Of a stretch of DNA of 64,000 bases, positions 45,458 through 58,061 are shown one piece after another (the first letter of the stretch is position 1; each line of letters starts with the position of its first letter). Source of the stretch: Dugong dugon (lineage: Eukaryota > Chordata > Mammalia > Sirenia > Dugongidae); NCBI GenBank assembly GCA_030035585.1, contig CM057468.1:57532145-57596144 (forward strand). The letters run 5' to 3'. A model generated the notes under the pieces. That model had not been told where the DNA came from, did no database searches, and saw only the letters and a list, made by a program, of their open reading frames with translations. The position numbers and the translations under genes are program-made.

Positions 45458-46786
45458 TAGAGGATGCCCCTTTTTATAGGGAAGGTACAAAGTGCTGGAG
45501 ATAGTGACAGTTCAGTGTTAACACTCTCTCTGCTGTGATAAATTTGTGATGTTTTGATTTCTCCTTCGATTACATATTATGGGGAAAAGCAAGTTAAGAG
45601 TTGTGAATAATAGGACTTTTATTATATTGCTGTAGTTCTATATGCGTGAAGGAGAAAGGGATAACATTTATGAATATGGCCTGTTTTATCGTGCTCTTGC
45701 ACCGCTGAACTGTTTTGAATGGAAGACTTCTGATAGATAAACTAAATTTTTTTCCCCCTAATTCGTTATGTTAAAGGAGCGTAAGGTGAATTGCCGTGTA
45801 ACTTATTTTTAAGTTTGCTTATTTTTAAGAATGAGATACTGATAGAAAATGATCTAGATGTTTGAGGAGCTTTATGTACTGTAAGTGACCCTAATAGAGT
45901 GGGTAGGCAGTAGATAGATTGTTGGGTTAGAAATGTCAGGTGCAAATACTGTATTATGGTCAAAATAATGCATTTTATTTTAGTTCAGTGTCATAGTGAT
46001 AGGGAAACTAAAGAGAACAGGGTATTTATTCATGGACTAAGAGGAGAGCTATTGAAAAACATGGACAATAAAGAGGATTTTAATTTCTTTTTGGTGTTTT
46101 CCTTCTGGCCTTGAAAAATATAGTGGAACAATCCCTCCTTCCCCCTTAAAACATTTCCATAGTTATTTCAAGAAATGTAATGAATTAAAACTCTCTCCAT
46201 TATTCAGAGAGAGACCTTTTAAAATAAATGATTTAAATGCAATTTTGAAAGTAATTTTTTTGTGCTAGATGTTTTATAGGAAACACTAAATTTTTTAATA
46301 TGCTTAATTATTTCAAAGAACATAATTGAAATTAGTAGTTACATAATTTTCAACCTTTTATCAATCTCACATAATGTTGATGAAATCTAGCTTTTTTTTT
46401 TTTTTCCTTTATTCATGTACATTGACCTTGTAGGTAGGGGAATAGTGTAAACTGTTAGAGATCATATCATTTTCATTCAGACTTGTTTTTATCGTGGTTT
46501 GACCCTTGAGTAGGTTATATAGGGGTCTCATTTCTTCATGTAGACATTCACAGCTAGTTATTTTTCTTTTTCAAGTAAAGATAGCTTTTACAGGGGATGG
46601 TTTTAAAAATAATACATGCTTATGAAAAATTTAAAGATAATTGTAAGAGAAAATATTAATCACTAGTAATTTTATCACCCAAAATAACCACAGTTAGCAT
46701 TTTTATCTTCAATATTATGTTGTATTTGCACACTGTTTTAGAAAAAGTGAAATCATATATAAATACGTTTGTTACCATCTGTCTTA
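45458..46786. other. Non-coding DNA, nothing recognised
   Basis: AT-rich. A T run lies at 46392-46405. No gene or repeat family was recognised. Confidence 0.5.
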
Positions 46787-47232
46787 ATGTTGTTAGGTGC
46801 CATTGAGTCTGTTCCGACTCATTGCTACCCTATGTATGACAGAATGAAGCACTGTCCTGCCTTGTGCCATCCTCACAATCCTTGTTTTTTTTTTTGAGCC
46901 CATTGCAGCCTTTGTCAAGCCATCTCATTGAGGGTCTTCCTCTTTTTTGCTGACCCTCTATTTTACCAGGAATGATTTCCTTCTTCAGGGACTGGTCCCT
47001 CCTGGTGACATGTCCAAAGTATGTGAGACAGAATCTCGCCATCCTCTCTTCTAAGGAGCATTCTGTGTATACTTCTTCCAAGACAGATATGTTCCTTCTT
47101 TTGGCAGTCCACAGTATAGTCAGTATTCTTCGTCAGCACCATAATTCAAAGACATCAGTTCTTCTTTGGTCTTCCTTACACGTTGTCCAGCTTTTGCATG
47201 CATATGAGGCGATTGCAAATACCATGGCTTTA
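46787..47232 (-). mobile_element. RTE/BovB-type LINE, 3' end
   Basis: Minus-strand RTE: tail ttgttaggtgccattgagtc at the left. The translation of 46830-47081 contains FCLTYFGHVTRRDQSLKKEI, IPGKIEGQQKRGRPSMRW and WLD. It is homologous to 9090-9493 and 19527-20400, broken by a T run and stops. Confidence 0.9.
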
Positions 47233-48228
47233 CTTAATAGATGATCTTAAATATACAAAACAATTTTACTTATGAATAATAATTAAAAATTTTCAATAAA
47301 ATTGTCAAATAGAGGCACCAGTACATTAGAGGGAGACAGTACTCCAATTAAATGGAGTTCATTGCAGTTATGCAGTGATAGCTCATTATTTAGAAATGTA
47401 TTAATATCATAACCTTACTAATTGGTTAGTAGAGAGGAAAAAAAAAAAAAACTTCTGAGTTTTCTGGTAAATGCCAAGAAAGCATTTGATAAAATACAAC
47501 TTGTATTCCTGATTAAATATCTTTAATAAAATAGATGGATACTTTATTAAAAAATAATGTCCAAACAGATTTCAACAGCACACTTTACACCTTTTAATCT
47601 TATGCTTAGTTTTTTTTTTAAACTTTAACATAAACAGGTTTGACTTATGTTTTTCATCTTTGCCTATCCCATAGGTGAAAAATTATATTCTTGGTTTAAA
47701 ATTTTGGATTTCTTTGATTGCCGCTGGGGTTGATAATTTCTTCATATGCTTATTGGCCATTTTTATGTCCTTTTTGAATTGCTTGTTTCTATCCTATTTT
47801 TCATTTGGATTATCGGTCTTCATGATTTATAACATATCTTTACCCATGAATTTTAACCTTTCGTTTTATATGGTGCACATATTTTTATGTGGTATTTGGT
47901 GGGCGGGAAAGGTACTAGTGATAATTTTTTTTATCAATTTTTTAGAATATAAATGTTCAAGCATACAGAAATGTTGAAAAAATTACCATTAACACTCATG
48001 TAACAGTTACCTGGATTTGTTAACATTTTGTCATATTTGGTTTATCTCTAACTCCTTGTGTCATTTTTGTTGTTGCTGTGGTTGAACCATTTTAAGTAAA
48101 TTGCAGGTACTAATGTCCCTTCTCAAAATACTCACATGAATCTCCTAAGAATAAGGATACTTTCTACATAACCATAGCACTATTGTGACATCTAATAAGA
48201 TTATCAGTAATTCCCTGTTATCATCTGT
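47233..48228. other. Non-coding DNA with a probable old L1-like fragment
   Basis: From about 47945 to 48228 the sequence (gttaacattttgtcatattt, then aatctcctaagaataaggat) resembles a common ancient mammalian LINE-derived repeat. The family is uncertain. The rest is unassigned, including a hydrophobic 100-codon chance frame at 47675-47977. Confidence 0.45.
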
Positions 48229-48412
48229 TGTTGTTAGTTGCCATGCAGTCGATTCCTACTAATGATGACCCCATGAGTGCAGAGTAGAGCTGCTCCATAG
48301 GGTTTTCAAGGTTGTGACCTTTTAGAATCAGATCGCCAGGCCCCTCTTCCGAGGCACCTCTGGGTGGGTTCAAACTGCTAGCGTTTTGGCTAGTAGTTGA
48401 GTGCTGTTTATC
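48229..48412 (-). mobile_element. AfroSINE-related SINE, variant body
   Basis: Minus-strand SINE with tail gttgttgttagttgccatgc and a variant middle (gaatcagatcgccaggcccc, then ccgaggcacctctgggtggg) not present in the standard long form. The head region (gtgctgttta) is degraded. Confidence 0.85.
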
Positions 48413-49307
48413 TTACCTAGGAACTCTTTCTCTTAGTGTCATACTGCTTCTTAATTGAAGTGTTTTAAAATTTTGATTTGCTATGTAAATAATTAAACCG
48501 TGACAATATACACATACATAACAATTTTTTCTTTTAAAATCCTCCACATGCAAATATATTTTACAGATCCAGTGAAAGTTATTTCTTGGTTATTACCTTA
48601 ATTTGATTAGCTAGTTTGTCTTGCTTTCTCAATCAGGATGTTTCATGGTTTTTCACATGGTGTAGTTTTATGGTTTCATAGCAGCCTTTATGATCATTGT
48701 TTGGTAGAAATAAATGTTAGGAGTAGTGCAGTTATTTAAATATTTTAAATGAGTGTTAATTGAATGTGAATAAGACAAGTTAAGGATATGGTTTGTCCTT
48801 TGTAAGAAAATATGTGTAATCTAAAAATAATGAAATACTGTTTGTGATATATTTTTTGTTTGAAATATTACATGCTTCTTCTGCTTCTTAAAAAGTCAAC
48901 CAGTGCAGAAATGTTTACTTTTTCCCTTTTAAAAACAGTCTGAATACTTACTTCCATACCATTATCTATATAAACACACATGAGAAAGAATTTTAACTAA
49001 TTAAAAAAAATTACTCTTCAAAGTAGTGATGTAAATTATCTTTTCCAGCTTTCATAATTTTTTTTCTTCATTTTTCTCCAGTAGTTTTTGTTTGTTGTTA
49101 CACCTTGTACCCTAATCTTCTTCCCTCTGTCCTGTAGTAGTTGCTCAGTGAATTGATTTGAAACTAAGAGCAAGGGCAACCTAAGTGTTGATAAGTCAGT
49201 GAAAGATTAAAGAAGAAGATAAACTGGTGAAGTTGTGTCACTGGAAAATAAAATCTTGATTTATAAAACGTTGATTTAGGTGATTAAAGAGACGATATAC
49301 TGTGTTT
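48413..49307. other. Non-coding DNA, nothing recognised
   Basis: AT-rich; no gene or repeat family was recognised. Confidence 0.5.
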
Positions 49308-49490
49308 TCATTTTATTTATTCAACAAATTAGATGCCTGTTGTATGTGCCAGATATTATACTTGACATTAGGTGTACAACAGTGAACAAAACATACACAG
49401 TTTATGTCCTCGTGAAATTTATAGCATGTGGTATTTATAGGAACATAAACAGGCAATTCCAGCATAATGTGATAGATGAGGATATTGGCA
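49308..49490 (-). mobile_element. L2 LINE 3' region
   Basis: Antisense L2: tttatttattcaacaaatta, then gtatgtgccagatattatac and gtgaacaaaacatacacag. The 5' limit is vague and may extend to about 49700. Confidence 0.75.
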
Positions 49491-49882
49491 AGAAAGTGGT
49501 TGAAACGGTGAACCGCAGAGTCTAGCCTAGATAGGAAAATGAATATAGAAATGGGCTAAGTAAGGAGAAAGTAGAGGAATCAAGTGTCTTGTAACTCGGA
49601 ATGCCAATGAAAAATAGATGCAGTTGGTGTAACTTAGAACTGGAAGATTGTGGTCAGAGATTAAGGTAGTTAATTTTCACGTCAGTGTCAGAGTAGACAA
49701 GGTGATGATGAGGTCTAGAGTGTTGTCTTATAATGGCTAAAGTGGAGTTGGAGTGAAAGTGGAGCTGAAGTGCCTGTGATATTAAGGTTGTTGGTTGGAT
49801 TATCCATACATGTGTTGAAATAACTCAAGTTTAGCAGTACTTGAGATAGAGAGGAATGTCTTGTGTAATGTGCTAGAGTTTT

Positions 49883-51393
49883 TTTTTTTTTTGATTGTAC
49901 TTCAGGTGAAGGTCCACAGAACGAATAGTCTCTCATAAAACAACAGTACACACATTGTTTCATGACACTGGCCAACAACCCCACAACATGTCAACCCTCT
50001 CCCTTCTCAACCCTTTCCTTCTTTCCTTTCTTTGGTGAAAATACACACAGCCAAAGACATACCACCTCAAACATCTCTACACGCACAGTTCAGCGACATC
50101 GACTACGCTCCTCCAGTTGTGCTGCCACTCTCACACCAGATGAAGGCCTACAGAACAAAATAGCCTCCTACCCAACAGTTAGTACACATGTTGCCCCATG
50201 ACAATGGTCAACAACCTCACAACACATCAACACTATCCTTACTCAACCTTGGGTTCCCCATCACCAGCCCTCCCGTCCCCGCCCCTGGACTGCTGTGCCC
50301 CATCAGTCCCATCTGGTTCCATGGGGCTGTCCACTCCTCGGCCGAATGGCAAACCTCAGAAATGATCTCACCACCGAGCCAAAAGGGTGTCTGGGTGCCA
50401 CACTCCTGGGGCCTCCCCAGTCTCTTTCAGGCCAGTTAATCTGGTCCTCTGTTTGTGAGTTAGAATTATGCTCTATATCCTTCTACAGCTCTGTCCAACA
50501 ACCCTCTGCCGTGATCCCGGTCAGAGCAGTCAGCGGTGGTAGCCAGGAACCATCCAGCTATACTGGACTCAGTCTGGTGGAAGCCTTGGTAGTTCTGGCC
50601 CATCAGTCCTTTGGACCAATCTTTTCCCTGTATCCTGTTCTTGTCATTCTCCCCTGCTCCTGAAGGGGTGAGACCAGTGGAATATCTTAGATGGCTGCTC
50701 ACACGCTTTTAAGACCCCAGACGCTACTCACCAAGGTAGAATGTAGAACATTGTCTTTATAAACTGTGTTATGCCACTTGAGCTAGATGTTCCCTGAGAC
50801 CATGGTCCCCGGAGCCCTCCACCCAGCAATTCAGTCCCTCCTGGAGTTTGGATGTGTCTATGGAACTTCCATAACCTTCCCTTGTACAAGTTGTGCTAGT
50901 TTCCCCTGTATTGTGTACTGTCTCACCCTTCACCCAAGATACCACTTATCTATTGCCTATTTAATATTCCCCCCCCCCACCCCTCCCATCCCTGGTAACC
51001 AACAAAGATTGTTACATTTTGTGTGTGAACTTTTTCATGGGTTTTTACAATAGAGGTCTCATACAATATTTCTCCTTTTGTGATTGACTTATTTCACTCA
51101 GCATAATGTCCCCCAGTTTCATCCATGTTAAGAGATACTTCACAGATTCATCATTGTTCTTTCTCGTTGCACAGTACTCCGTTATGTGTATGTACCATAG
51201 TTTGTTTATCCATTCATCTGTTGATGGGCATCTAGGTTGTTTCCATCGTTTTGCTATTGTGAACAATGCTGCCATGAACATAGGTGTACATATGTCTATT
51301 CAAGTGACGACTCTTATTTCTCTAGGATATATTCCTAGGAGTGGGATTGCTGGATCGAATGGTATGTCTATTTCTAGCTTTCTGAGGAAGCGC
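49883..51393 (-). mobile_element. L1 3' UTR and ORF2 C-terminus, 1.5 kb
   Basis: Minus-strand L1, 5'-truncated. The ORF2 C-terminus ends at a stop at 51045 (translation includes [17 protein letters not shown] and [19 protein letters not shown]). The 3' UTR is about 1.16 kb with two internal modules (49904, 50138) and a C/G-rich tract at 50971-50990. Imperfect 13-bp repeats gtgctagagtttt (49870-49882) and gtgccagagtttt (51394-51406) flank it. Confidence 0.93.
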
Positions 51394-51435
51394 GTGCCAG
51401 AGTTTTCAGTGAATGACTAGAAGAGGCTTGGAGAT

Positions 51436-51870
51436 CAGTGGTTCTCACCCTTGACTGCTGCTATTGGAATTACCTGGGAAACTATACAAAGGAGTAATGC
51501 CCTTTTCCCAACTTTGCCACACACTGGAAAGTTCTAATGCTGGCTCCCACCCTCAACTATTCTGATTTAATTTGTATTGGGTATAACCTGGGCATTGGGA
51601 TTTTAAAATGCCCCCAAAACAAAAAAAAAGCAACTCATTGCCTTCGAGTCCATTCCGACTCATAGCAACCCTATAGGGCAGAGCAGAACTGCCCCATAAG
51701 GTTTCCAAGGCTGTAATCTCTACGGAAGCAGACTGCCACATCTTTCTGCCGCAGAGTGGCTGGTGGGTTTGAACCATGGACCTTTTGGTTAGTAGGAAAG
51801 CGTTTAACTACTATGCCACCAGGACTCCAAAATGCCCCCTAGGTAATTCTAATATGTAGGAATTGCACAA
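51436..51870 (+). mobile_element. MER5A DNA transposon, split by SINE
   Basis: Starts with the hAT-Charlie MER5 end cagtggttctcacccttgac, followed by ctattggaattacctgggaa. After the SINE it resumes with ccctaggtaattctaatatg. The far terminus is degraded. It is a non-autonomous element of early mammalian age. Confidence 0.85.
51616..51828 (-). mobile_element. AfroSINE inserted in MER5A
   Basis: Minus-strand long-form copy with an aaacaaaaaaaaagc tail. The target duplication aaaatgcccc (51605-51614 and 51829-51838) lies in MER5A sequence. Confidence 0.95.
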
Positions 51871-52828
51871 GAACAGGATTTTTTTTTACAGGAAACTGGC
51901 AGGAAGTTATGGTTGGGACCTTGACCTTGAATCCTGAAATTGGGGTACATGATAAATGAAAGAATAAGCAGCCTCTGTTTTAGAAGGCTGCAAGGGGAAT
52001 GTTTTCCTCTGTGGAACAATCAGCTTTTACTGAAAGCAAGATGGTGAAGCTGTTGAAGATATAGAAGTATTTGTTTATAGCAGGTTAACAGAGTGACCAT
52101 AGAGAGGAAGCTTTTGGAGGGAGGGAAGTAGTGGGAAGTTGGATAAAGGAGGAAAAAGCAAGAACAGTATGGTGGTAAGAGTATACGAGAGAATTGATAA
52201 CTGAATAAATTTATCACCTTGGTGGTGACCAAGGATTACAGGTTGGTAGGGCTTAGTGGGTTCAGAATAGTCTGGAGAATACATCCAGCAGTTCTGTGAT
52301 GGGTGGCAGTTGGGAATTAGGTGAATGACTCTCAGGAACCTGTCAGTCTTGACCCTGATGGATTGAGTTCATAGGAAGTCATACGCTTTTGTGCTTTTAT
52401 TGTTCTCTTTGATAAGGATCCTGGATTGTTTGTGCAGGATCCACGGAGAGGCCCAGGGTTCAGGGCTGTTGTCCTGTAGGCTCTCCCAGAGTCTTAAGGC
52501 TCTCGGTTAGTTCTCTGTAGCATAGCCCTCCCTGCTCACTCACATGTGCCCTTGGGCGAGTTTGACTCTGCTCTACCTAACAGTGGCAAAGCCTTTACTC
52601 TTTCTTTACTTTTACACTTGATGCTTTTCAGGAACAGTTTAGCTCAGTCCCAGATTTGTGAACAACTATTATAAGTTTTATTTTTTCAATGTACAAGAAA
52701 TGGTGTAAACTTAGAACGTTTAGAGTAAAAAAAGGGACCGTACAAATTATTAGGCAAGCTCCCTTTATTTACATTTGAATTTTATAAAGTGAGTTTCACA
52801 AAGATACCGCTTAGCCTAGATTCACTAA
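51871..52828. other. Non-coding DNA, nothing recognised
   Basis: No gene was recognised. 52420-52600 is somewhat richer in G+C than the surroundings but shows no exon. Confidence 0.45.
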
Positions 52829-52960
52829 AATAAAACCCATTGCCCTCGGATTGATTCTGACTCATAGTGACAGAGTAGAACTGCCCCATAGGGTTTCCAA
52901 GGAGCTACTGGTGGAGTCAAACTGTGACCTTTTGGTTAGTAGCTGAGCTCTAACCAGGGC
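52829..52960 (-). mobile_element. AfroSINE, short, internally deleted
   Basis: Minus-strand copy that lacks a few bases in the middle (catagtgacagagtagaac joins two parts) and has a degraded head. No clear flanking repeat was seen. Confidence 0.82.
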
Positions 52961-54589
52961 AGTGACTGTATATTCATAGTTGCTACACTGATTCAAATTT
53001 GTTTTAAGAATAAATTGGTTAACTACAACCCATTTTTATTAATTTGACACACAACTTGATTTTTTTACACTGTTAAACTTGGGAGTATGAGAACATCAGA
53101 CAGCACTGTCAGCAGATTGTCTCAAATATATTTTTCTTCTAAAATTGAAGAAAGCTTAGTAAAGTATAATAATACAATTATAGACTTAAAGAGCTACTCT
53201 AGTTACACAAGTGAATATGACATTGCTTTTTAATGAAGTGTTCATTAATTACATTTTGAAAAAATTTAAATATATTTTTGGTCAGACTAAGGTAAGTAGT
53301 AAAGCCATAAATTTAGTAACAGCTTGTTGTAGAAATAAGAAAATTGTATGCTAAGTGGAAAATGTGACTTTTGCAAAATTATGGTATATCATGTTGACTA
53401 GCAATTAAACCCGAATGTTTTTACTAAGCAAACTATACTGATTAAAGATTTTATAATTTTTAAATTAGATAATTTTGCATATAGTGACTTCGTTTGGATT
53501 ATGAAATTAAAAGTAACTTTTTGAGGCTGTGACACCAAGTAGATTAAGCTCATGATGGATCATGGGATTTAGGCGAGATCAGAAAGATGCTTTCAGTGGC
53601 TGTGTTGTGACATACGTTTTTATATGTATCTTTGTATTCATAGTTTTCAGGTGTGCTTTATTTAGCAAGATGAAAACTGAGGAGCAATTATATTAATTAG
53701 TGACTATATTTCTCTCCTCTTTTTGGATTGCATTTGTTGACTTACCTGATTTTTATGTGGATTTGAATAGCACTCATTTCTCTAAAACTTAGTTGATCTT
53801 TATTAAATAACTCTGCACAGCAAGGCAGTTGTCTCAGTTATCTGGGGGTACAGTCTGCAGTTTAGTTGTATACATACAGATTCAGACTGTTCATGGGAAA
53901 GTTATTAACATTTTTCTTGACTGTGGCAGGTGATGACATCATTTGCCTTAAATTTTCTAGGTCAAAATTATACTCTATGATGTGAAATTCTGGTAATTTA
54001 GGTCAACATTTGTCATGTTGGAACATATCCAAAGCTACTTCCTAAGGAACATTTTGGCTTTGTTTATGGATACTCTTATAGTCTGCAACCTTACATAAAT
54101 AGGGTGGTGAGAACAGTAGTTAGGCTGTTTAGTTATTATTAGTTTATCTGATTTTTAGTTGTATGCGGATTAACACTAATTCAGACCTTAGACTATAAGA
54201 TACATGGTACCTCTCAGAGCTCAGAATTGATACTGGGAAAAAATGCTCAAGAGTTACTTAGTCCAGCCTTTCTTCTAGATTTCCCAGTTTTTAATCTTGG
54301 ATGTAGTTTGACTACTAAAAGACTATATTCTTACAACACATTAATTTTACCCTTTGAAGAATTGCCTTTATTTAACTGTTGTTTAATGTGTACATCCACT
54401 TTTATTTAAAGTCATTATGAGAAGTAGTTATCTTAAACTGTCTAGTGACTCCTGTTGTGAACTTGCTGAGAACATTAACTAGTACTTCATGGGTTGTCTT
54501 TAAGATAAGTTTCTATATGATAACAATTTTTCAAAAATGCGGTGTTGCAATATGCAGCATCAGTTAAGGAAAAGGGACTTTGGGTATCA
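52961..54589. other. Non-coding DNA, nothing recognised
   Basis: About 1.6 kb of AT-rich DNA without a recognised repeat or gene. It is the second-largest repeat-poor block in the right half. Confidence 0.5.
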
Positions 54590-54715
54590 TCTATTCCCAA
54601 TGTGTTTTACCCAACCTGTTTTATAGATTAAGAAATCAAGGCTCAGAGGGGTCAGCTATAAATACCTGGCCCTAGACCCTAGGTCTAGAAATTGTGTCTT
54701 CTAACAACTGGCCTT
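54590..54715 (-). mobile_element. MIR fragment
   Basis: Antisense MIR: ttttatagattaagaaatca, then aggctcagaggggtcagcta. Short and diverged. Confidence 0.7.
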
Positions 54716-54784
54716 TGTTTCCCCTCTGCTCCATCGTGGTGACATCAGGCTGACTTGAAAAAGAAAATTGAGCTAAAGCTCAGT

Positions 54785-55568
54785 TTCTTTTTTTAAATTG
54801 TTCTTTTGATGAAGGTTTACAGAACACCTAGCTTCTTATTAAACAATTAGTACACATACAGTTTTGTAAACACTGGTTACCAACCCCATGACATGTCAAC
54901 ATGCTCCCTTGTTGACCTTGGGTTGCCTGTTACTAGCTTTCCTGTCCCCTTCCGCCTTCTAGTGCTTGCCTCTGGGCCTGGTGTGCCCCTTTAGTTTCCT
55001 TTTGTTTTATGGACCTGTTTAATCTTTGGCTGAAGGGTGAACCTCAGGAGTGACTTTATTACCGAGCTAAAAAGCTACCTGGGGGCCATACTCTCAAGGT
55101 TTCTCCAGACTCTGTCAGGCCAGTAAGTCTGGTCTTTTTTTGTGAGTTAGAATTTTGTTCTACATTTTTCTCCAGCTTTGTCTGGGACCCTCTATTGTGA
55201 TCACTGTCAGAGGAGTTGGTGGTGGTAGCCAGGTACCATCTAGTTGTGCTGGACTCAGTCTGGTGGAGGCCATGGTAGTTGTGGTCCATTAGTCCTTTGG
55301 ACTAGTCTTTCCCATGTATCTTGTTTTCTTCATTCTCCTTTGTTTCCAAAGGGGTGAGACCAGTGGAGTATCTTAGATGGCCGCTCACAAGCTTTTAAGA
55401 CCCCAGATGTTACTTAGCAAAGTACAATGTAGAACATTTTCTTTATAAACTATGTTATGCCCGTTGAGCTATATATTCCCCTAGACCGCTGTCCGCACAG
55501 CCCTCAGCCCAAGTAATTTGGTCCCTCTGGAAGTTTGGATGTGTCTGTGTTGCTTTCTTGATCTTTAG
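54785..55568 (-). mobile_element. L1 3' UTR with a single internal module
   Basis: Minus-strand L1 3' UTR. After the T-rich start (54785) there is one gatgaaggtttacag unit (54809), then directly the distal UTR (ccttgggttgcctgttacta, gtggtggtagccaggtacca, gcttttaagaccccagatgt). Ends near acaagttgtgc at 55568. Confidence 0.88.
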
Positions 55569-55814
55569 ACAAGTTGTGCTTTTTTTTTTTTTAAGTTGTG
55601 AGCGCTTATTTGGTACATTCTTTGCAATAGATTTTGCAGACTAATTTCATCTGTTCTTTTCCATTCAAACCAAGATGAAGTTACATTCCTTCATTTAGTT
55701 TCACTCACCATATTTATGTTCTCAGAGCTGAGGAGAATGGTTTTAGAGGGCTAAGTAAATACCAATGTATTTATTGTACAAAATAAAGGACACTAGTCAA
55801 AAAAAAAAAAAAGT
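55569..55814 (+). pseudogene. Possible poly(A)-tailed retrocopy of an mRNA 3' end
   Basis: A segment running from 55581 ends with AATAAA (within acaaaataaagga), a 13-bp gap and then 14 A at 55800-55813. This is the pattern of a processed mRNA 3' end. The source gene was not recognised and no coding sequence is seen. The T12 at 55569-55580 may belong to the neighbouring insertion. A possible duplicated flank is aagttg on both sides. Confidence 0.45.
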
Positions 55815-56599
55815 TGCAGAAACACTGAAATAGTCTTGGACACTTTTAAGGAGTTATTTATAGATCGTAACTGATTTAGGGGCAGGTCAAATTTCTTTGT
55901 CTTCCACCCTTGGTATAGAAGTCAGTTGTTGAAGCTTGGCGATTATTTTTTGAATCTTCTTAAATTTGAGGCTATGATATTACTATACCATATTTATTAG
56001 AATAGTGCTTTGTATTACACTTGATAAATGGATGTTTTAGAACATTTAAAGCAAATGGTGTGAGATAGATTTTTTTATGTTTTGGAGGTAAAGTTGATTT
56101 TGATTTAGTTTGGGCATCCTCTGTCATCATTGAAGATGGCATATTTTCTTTTTCAGTATTTCATTTTTTATTTTGTTTTAATCATAAAATGAGTTTCACT
56201 AAATTATCTCTGTTTACCAAGAAAGGGAGAGAAAAAAAAAAAAGTCCTTATGAAGAACTTGAAAACTCAGGTCTTCCAGAGTTGACATTAACATATTTCC
56301 TACTAACCAGCTGGTTTATTGACTATGATTTTGGTTTTCTTTTTACAAGAGCATACTACCTGCCAATTGATAGACAGCTTTAAGGAAAGACTTAGTAACT
56401 TAAGTGTTACAGCATTTGAGAGTATATACGTATCAGTCCCTCAATCCTTATAGAAGAAAAGGGGACCTAGAAATGTTAAATAGATTACTCAAGGTCACAT
56501 AATTAGTGTGTACTCTATGATTCAATTAATAAAAAAAGATGTATTTTATAGAAATAAAGATAAGACTATATATGTTTACAGTGCCTTATTTATGTATGG
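55815..56599. other. Non-coding DNA with a MIR remnant
   Basis: A short antisense MIR-like piece (gattactcaaggtcacataa) lies at about 56484-56520. The rest is unassigned AT-rich DNA. Confidence 0.5.
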
Positions 56600-56761
56600 G
56601 GAAACCCTGCTGGCATAGAGGTTAAGAGCTACAGCTGCTAATCAAAAGATTGGCAGTTCGAATCCAGCAGGTATTCCTTGGAAACCCTATGGGGGCAGTT
56701 CTGACTCTGTCCTGTAGGGTTGCTATGAGTCAGAATCAACTCGATGGCAACGGGTTTTTGG
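56600..56761 (+). mobile_element. AfroSINE, short form
   Basis: Plus-strand copy starting ggggaaaccctgctggcata and ending ggcaacgggtttttgg. Direct repeats tatttatgtatg (left) and tatttatatatg (56762-56773) differ at one position. Confidence 0.93.
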
Positions 56762-56773
56762 TATTTATATATG

Positions 56774-57339
56774 ATGTGGGTTATGGGTGAGTTTTACTTT
56801 TGTTATCTGTACTTCTTCCTTTTAGGATTACATGTTTTACCTGTAATTGGAAAAAAAAAAAAAGTTACATATATGAATTGGGGCTTAATAAAATACTTTT
56901 TCCAGAAAAGTATCTGAGCCTTTTCCCTGTGTCTCCTTTGGGATGACTTTAAGCTGTTACTTAAGCTTGAAAAGCCATCATGATACCTACTTTCTTATGC
57001 TCCATTCGGTTGATCACTATTGGGTGTCATCTAAATATTTCTACAATCTGCCACCTCCTCTCCATCTCCACTACCTTTGCCCTATTTCTGGCCCTTAGAG
57101 GCTGACTGTAGCTGCTCTCTCATAGATCTTCCTGCCTATTTCCAATATTACAGGCTTGCCTATTTCAGATCTTGAAGATAGTTGATAGAATGGTTTAAAC
57201 TTCAATGTCCCATATGCTTCTCACAATTTATCTTATAAAAACCCTTCATTGGATTCCCCATGTAACATTGTTTCTTGCTTTAGTACCTACTCATGTTATC
57301 TTGTCTTTACCAGATGCCCCATTCTTCACCTGGCTGTGA
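56774..57339. other. Non-coding DNA, nothing recognised
   Basis: The right part (57000-57339) is C/T-rich and may be the upstream end of the L2 that follows. Confidence 0.45.
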
Positions 57340-57587
57340 TACTTTGAGGTTAATCTTAGGTATCACCTTTTCCAAGAGGCTTTTTCTTACCCCTCCCTTC
57401 AGACTGGGTCAGATAACATGCTCTTTCTTAATGCCTTGTAGTATTTGATGCATGTCGATCATTTTTCTTACTGTATTGTTTTATAATTATATGTTTGTAT
57501 TTCTTTCTCAAGACCATGAGCTTTTTGAGGCCAGGAAATATACTTTACTTAACTTTGAAAATTGCAGAGCCTACTACAGTAGGCATA

Positions 57588-58061
57588 TGGGGTTGGTGTT
57601 AGCTGCCATCGAGTCAGCTGCTGACTCGTGGCAACCCTATGCACGACAGCATGAAATGCTGCCCAGTCTTGCATCATTTCCATGATCGGTTGCAGATCAG
57701 ACTGCTGTGATCCACAGGGTTCTCATTAGTTGATCTTTTTAAAAATTTTATTTATTTCGTTGTTAATATACACAGCAAAACATACACCAATTCAACAGTT
57801 TCTACATGTACCATATAGTGACATTGATTACATTCTTATAGTTGTACAGCATCATTTGATTTTTTTGAAGTCAACCATGTCTTTCCTCCTAGTCTGTCTT
57901 AGTCTGGAAGCTCTGTTGAAACCTTTTCAGCATCATAGCAACATGCAAACCTCTACTAACAGACAGATAGCGGTTGTGTATGGTGTACTGGCTGGGAATC
58001 GAACCTGGGTCTCCTGCATGGAAGGTGAGAAATCTACCACTGAACTACCACTGCCCTCAGG
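57588..58061 (-). mobile_element. tRNA-Gly/RTE-type SINE, split by an L1 piece
   Basis: Minus strand. The 3' part (gctgccatcgagtcagctgc to gggttctcattagttgatct) is at the left. The middle and tRNA head (tctggaagctctgttgaaac, then gggaatcgaacctgggtctc) are at 57877-58061. The head complemented gives a tRNA-Gly-like B box region ggttcgattccc. The two parts are separated by an L1 3' UTR fragment. Confidence 0.82.
57733..57876 (-). mobile_element. L1 3' UTR fragment nested in SINE
   Basis: Starts aaaaattttatttatttcgt and matches the 3' end of the L1 at 11020 (acatacaccaattcaacag, then gtgacattgattacattctt). Only about 140 bp is present. It is the innermost layer of the nest. Confidence 0.8.

Noticed and set aside
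47675-47977. 100-codon hydrophobic frame
   Set aside because: Phe/Leu/Ile-rich translation of T-rich DNA; no start context, no family resemblance.
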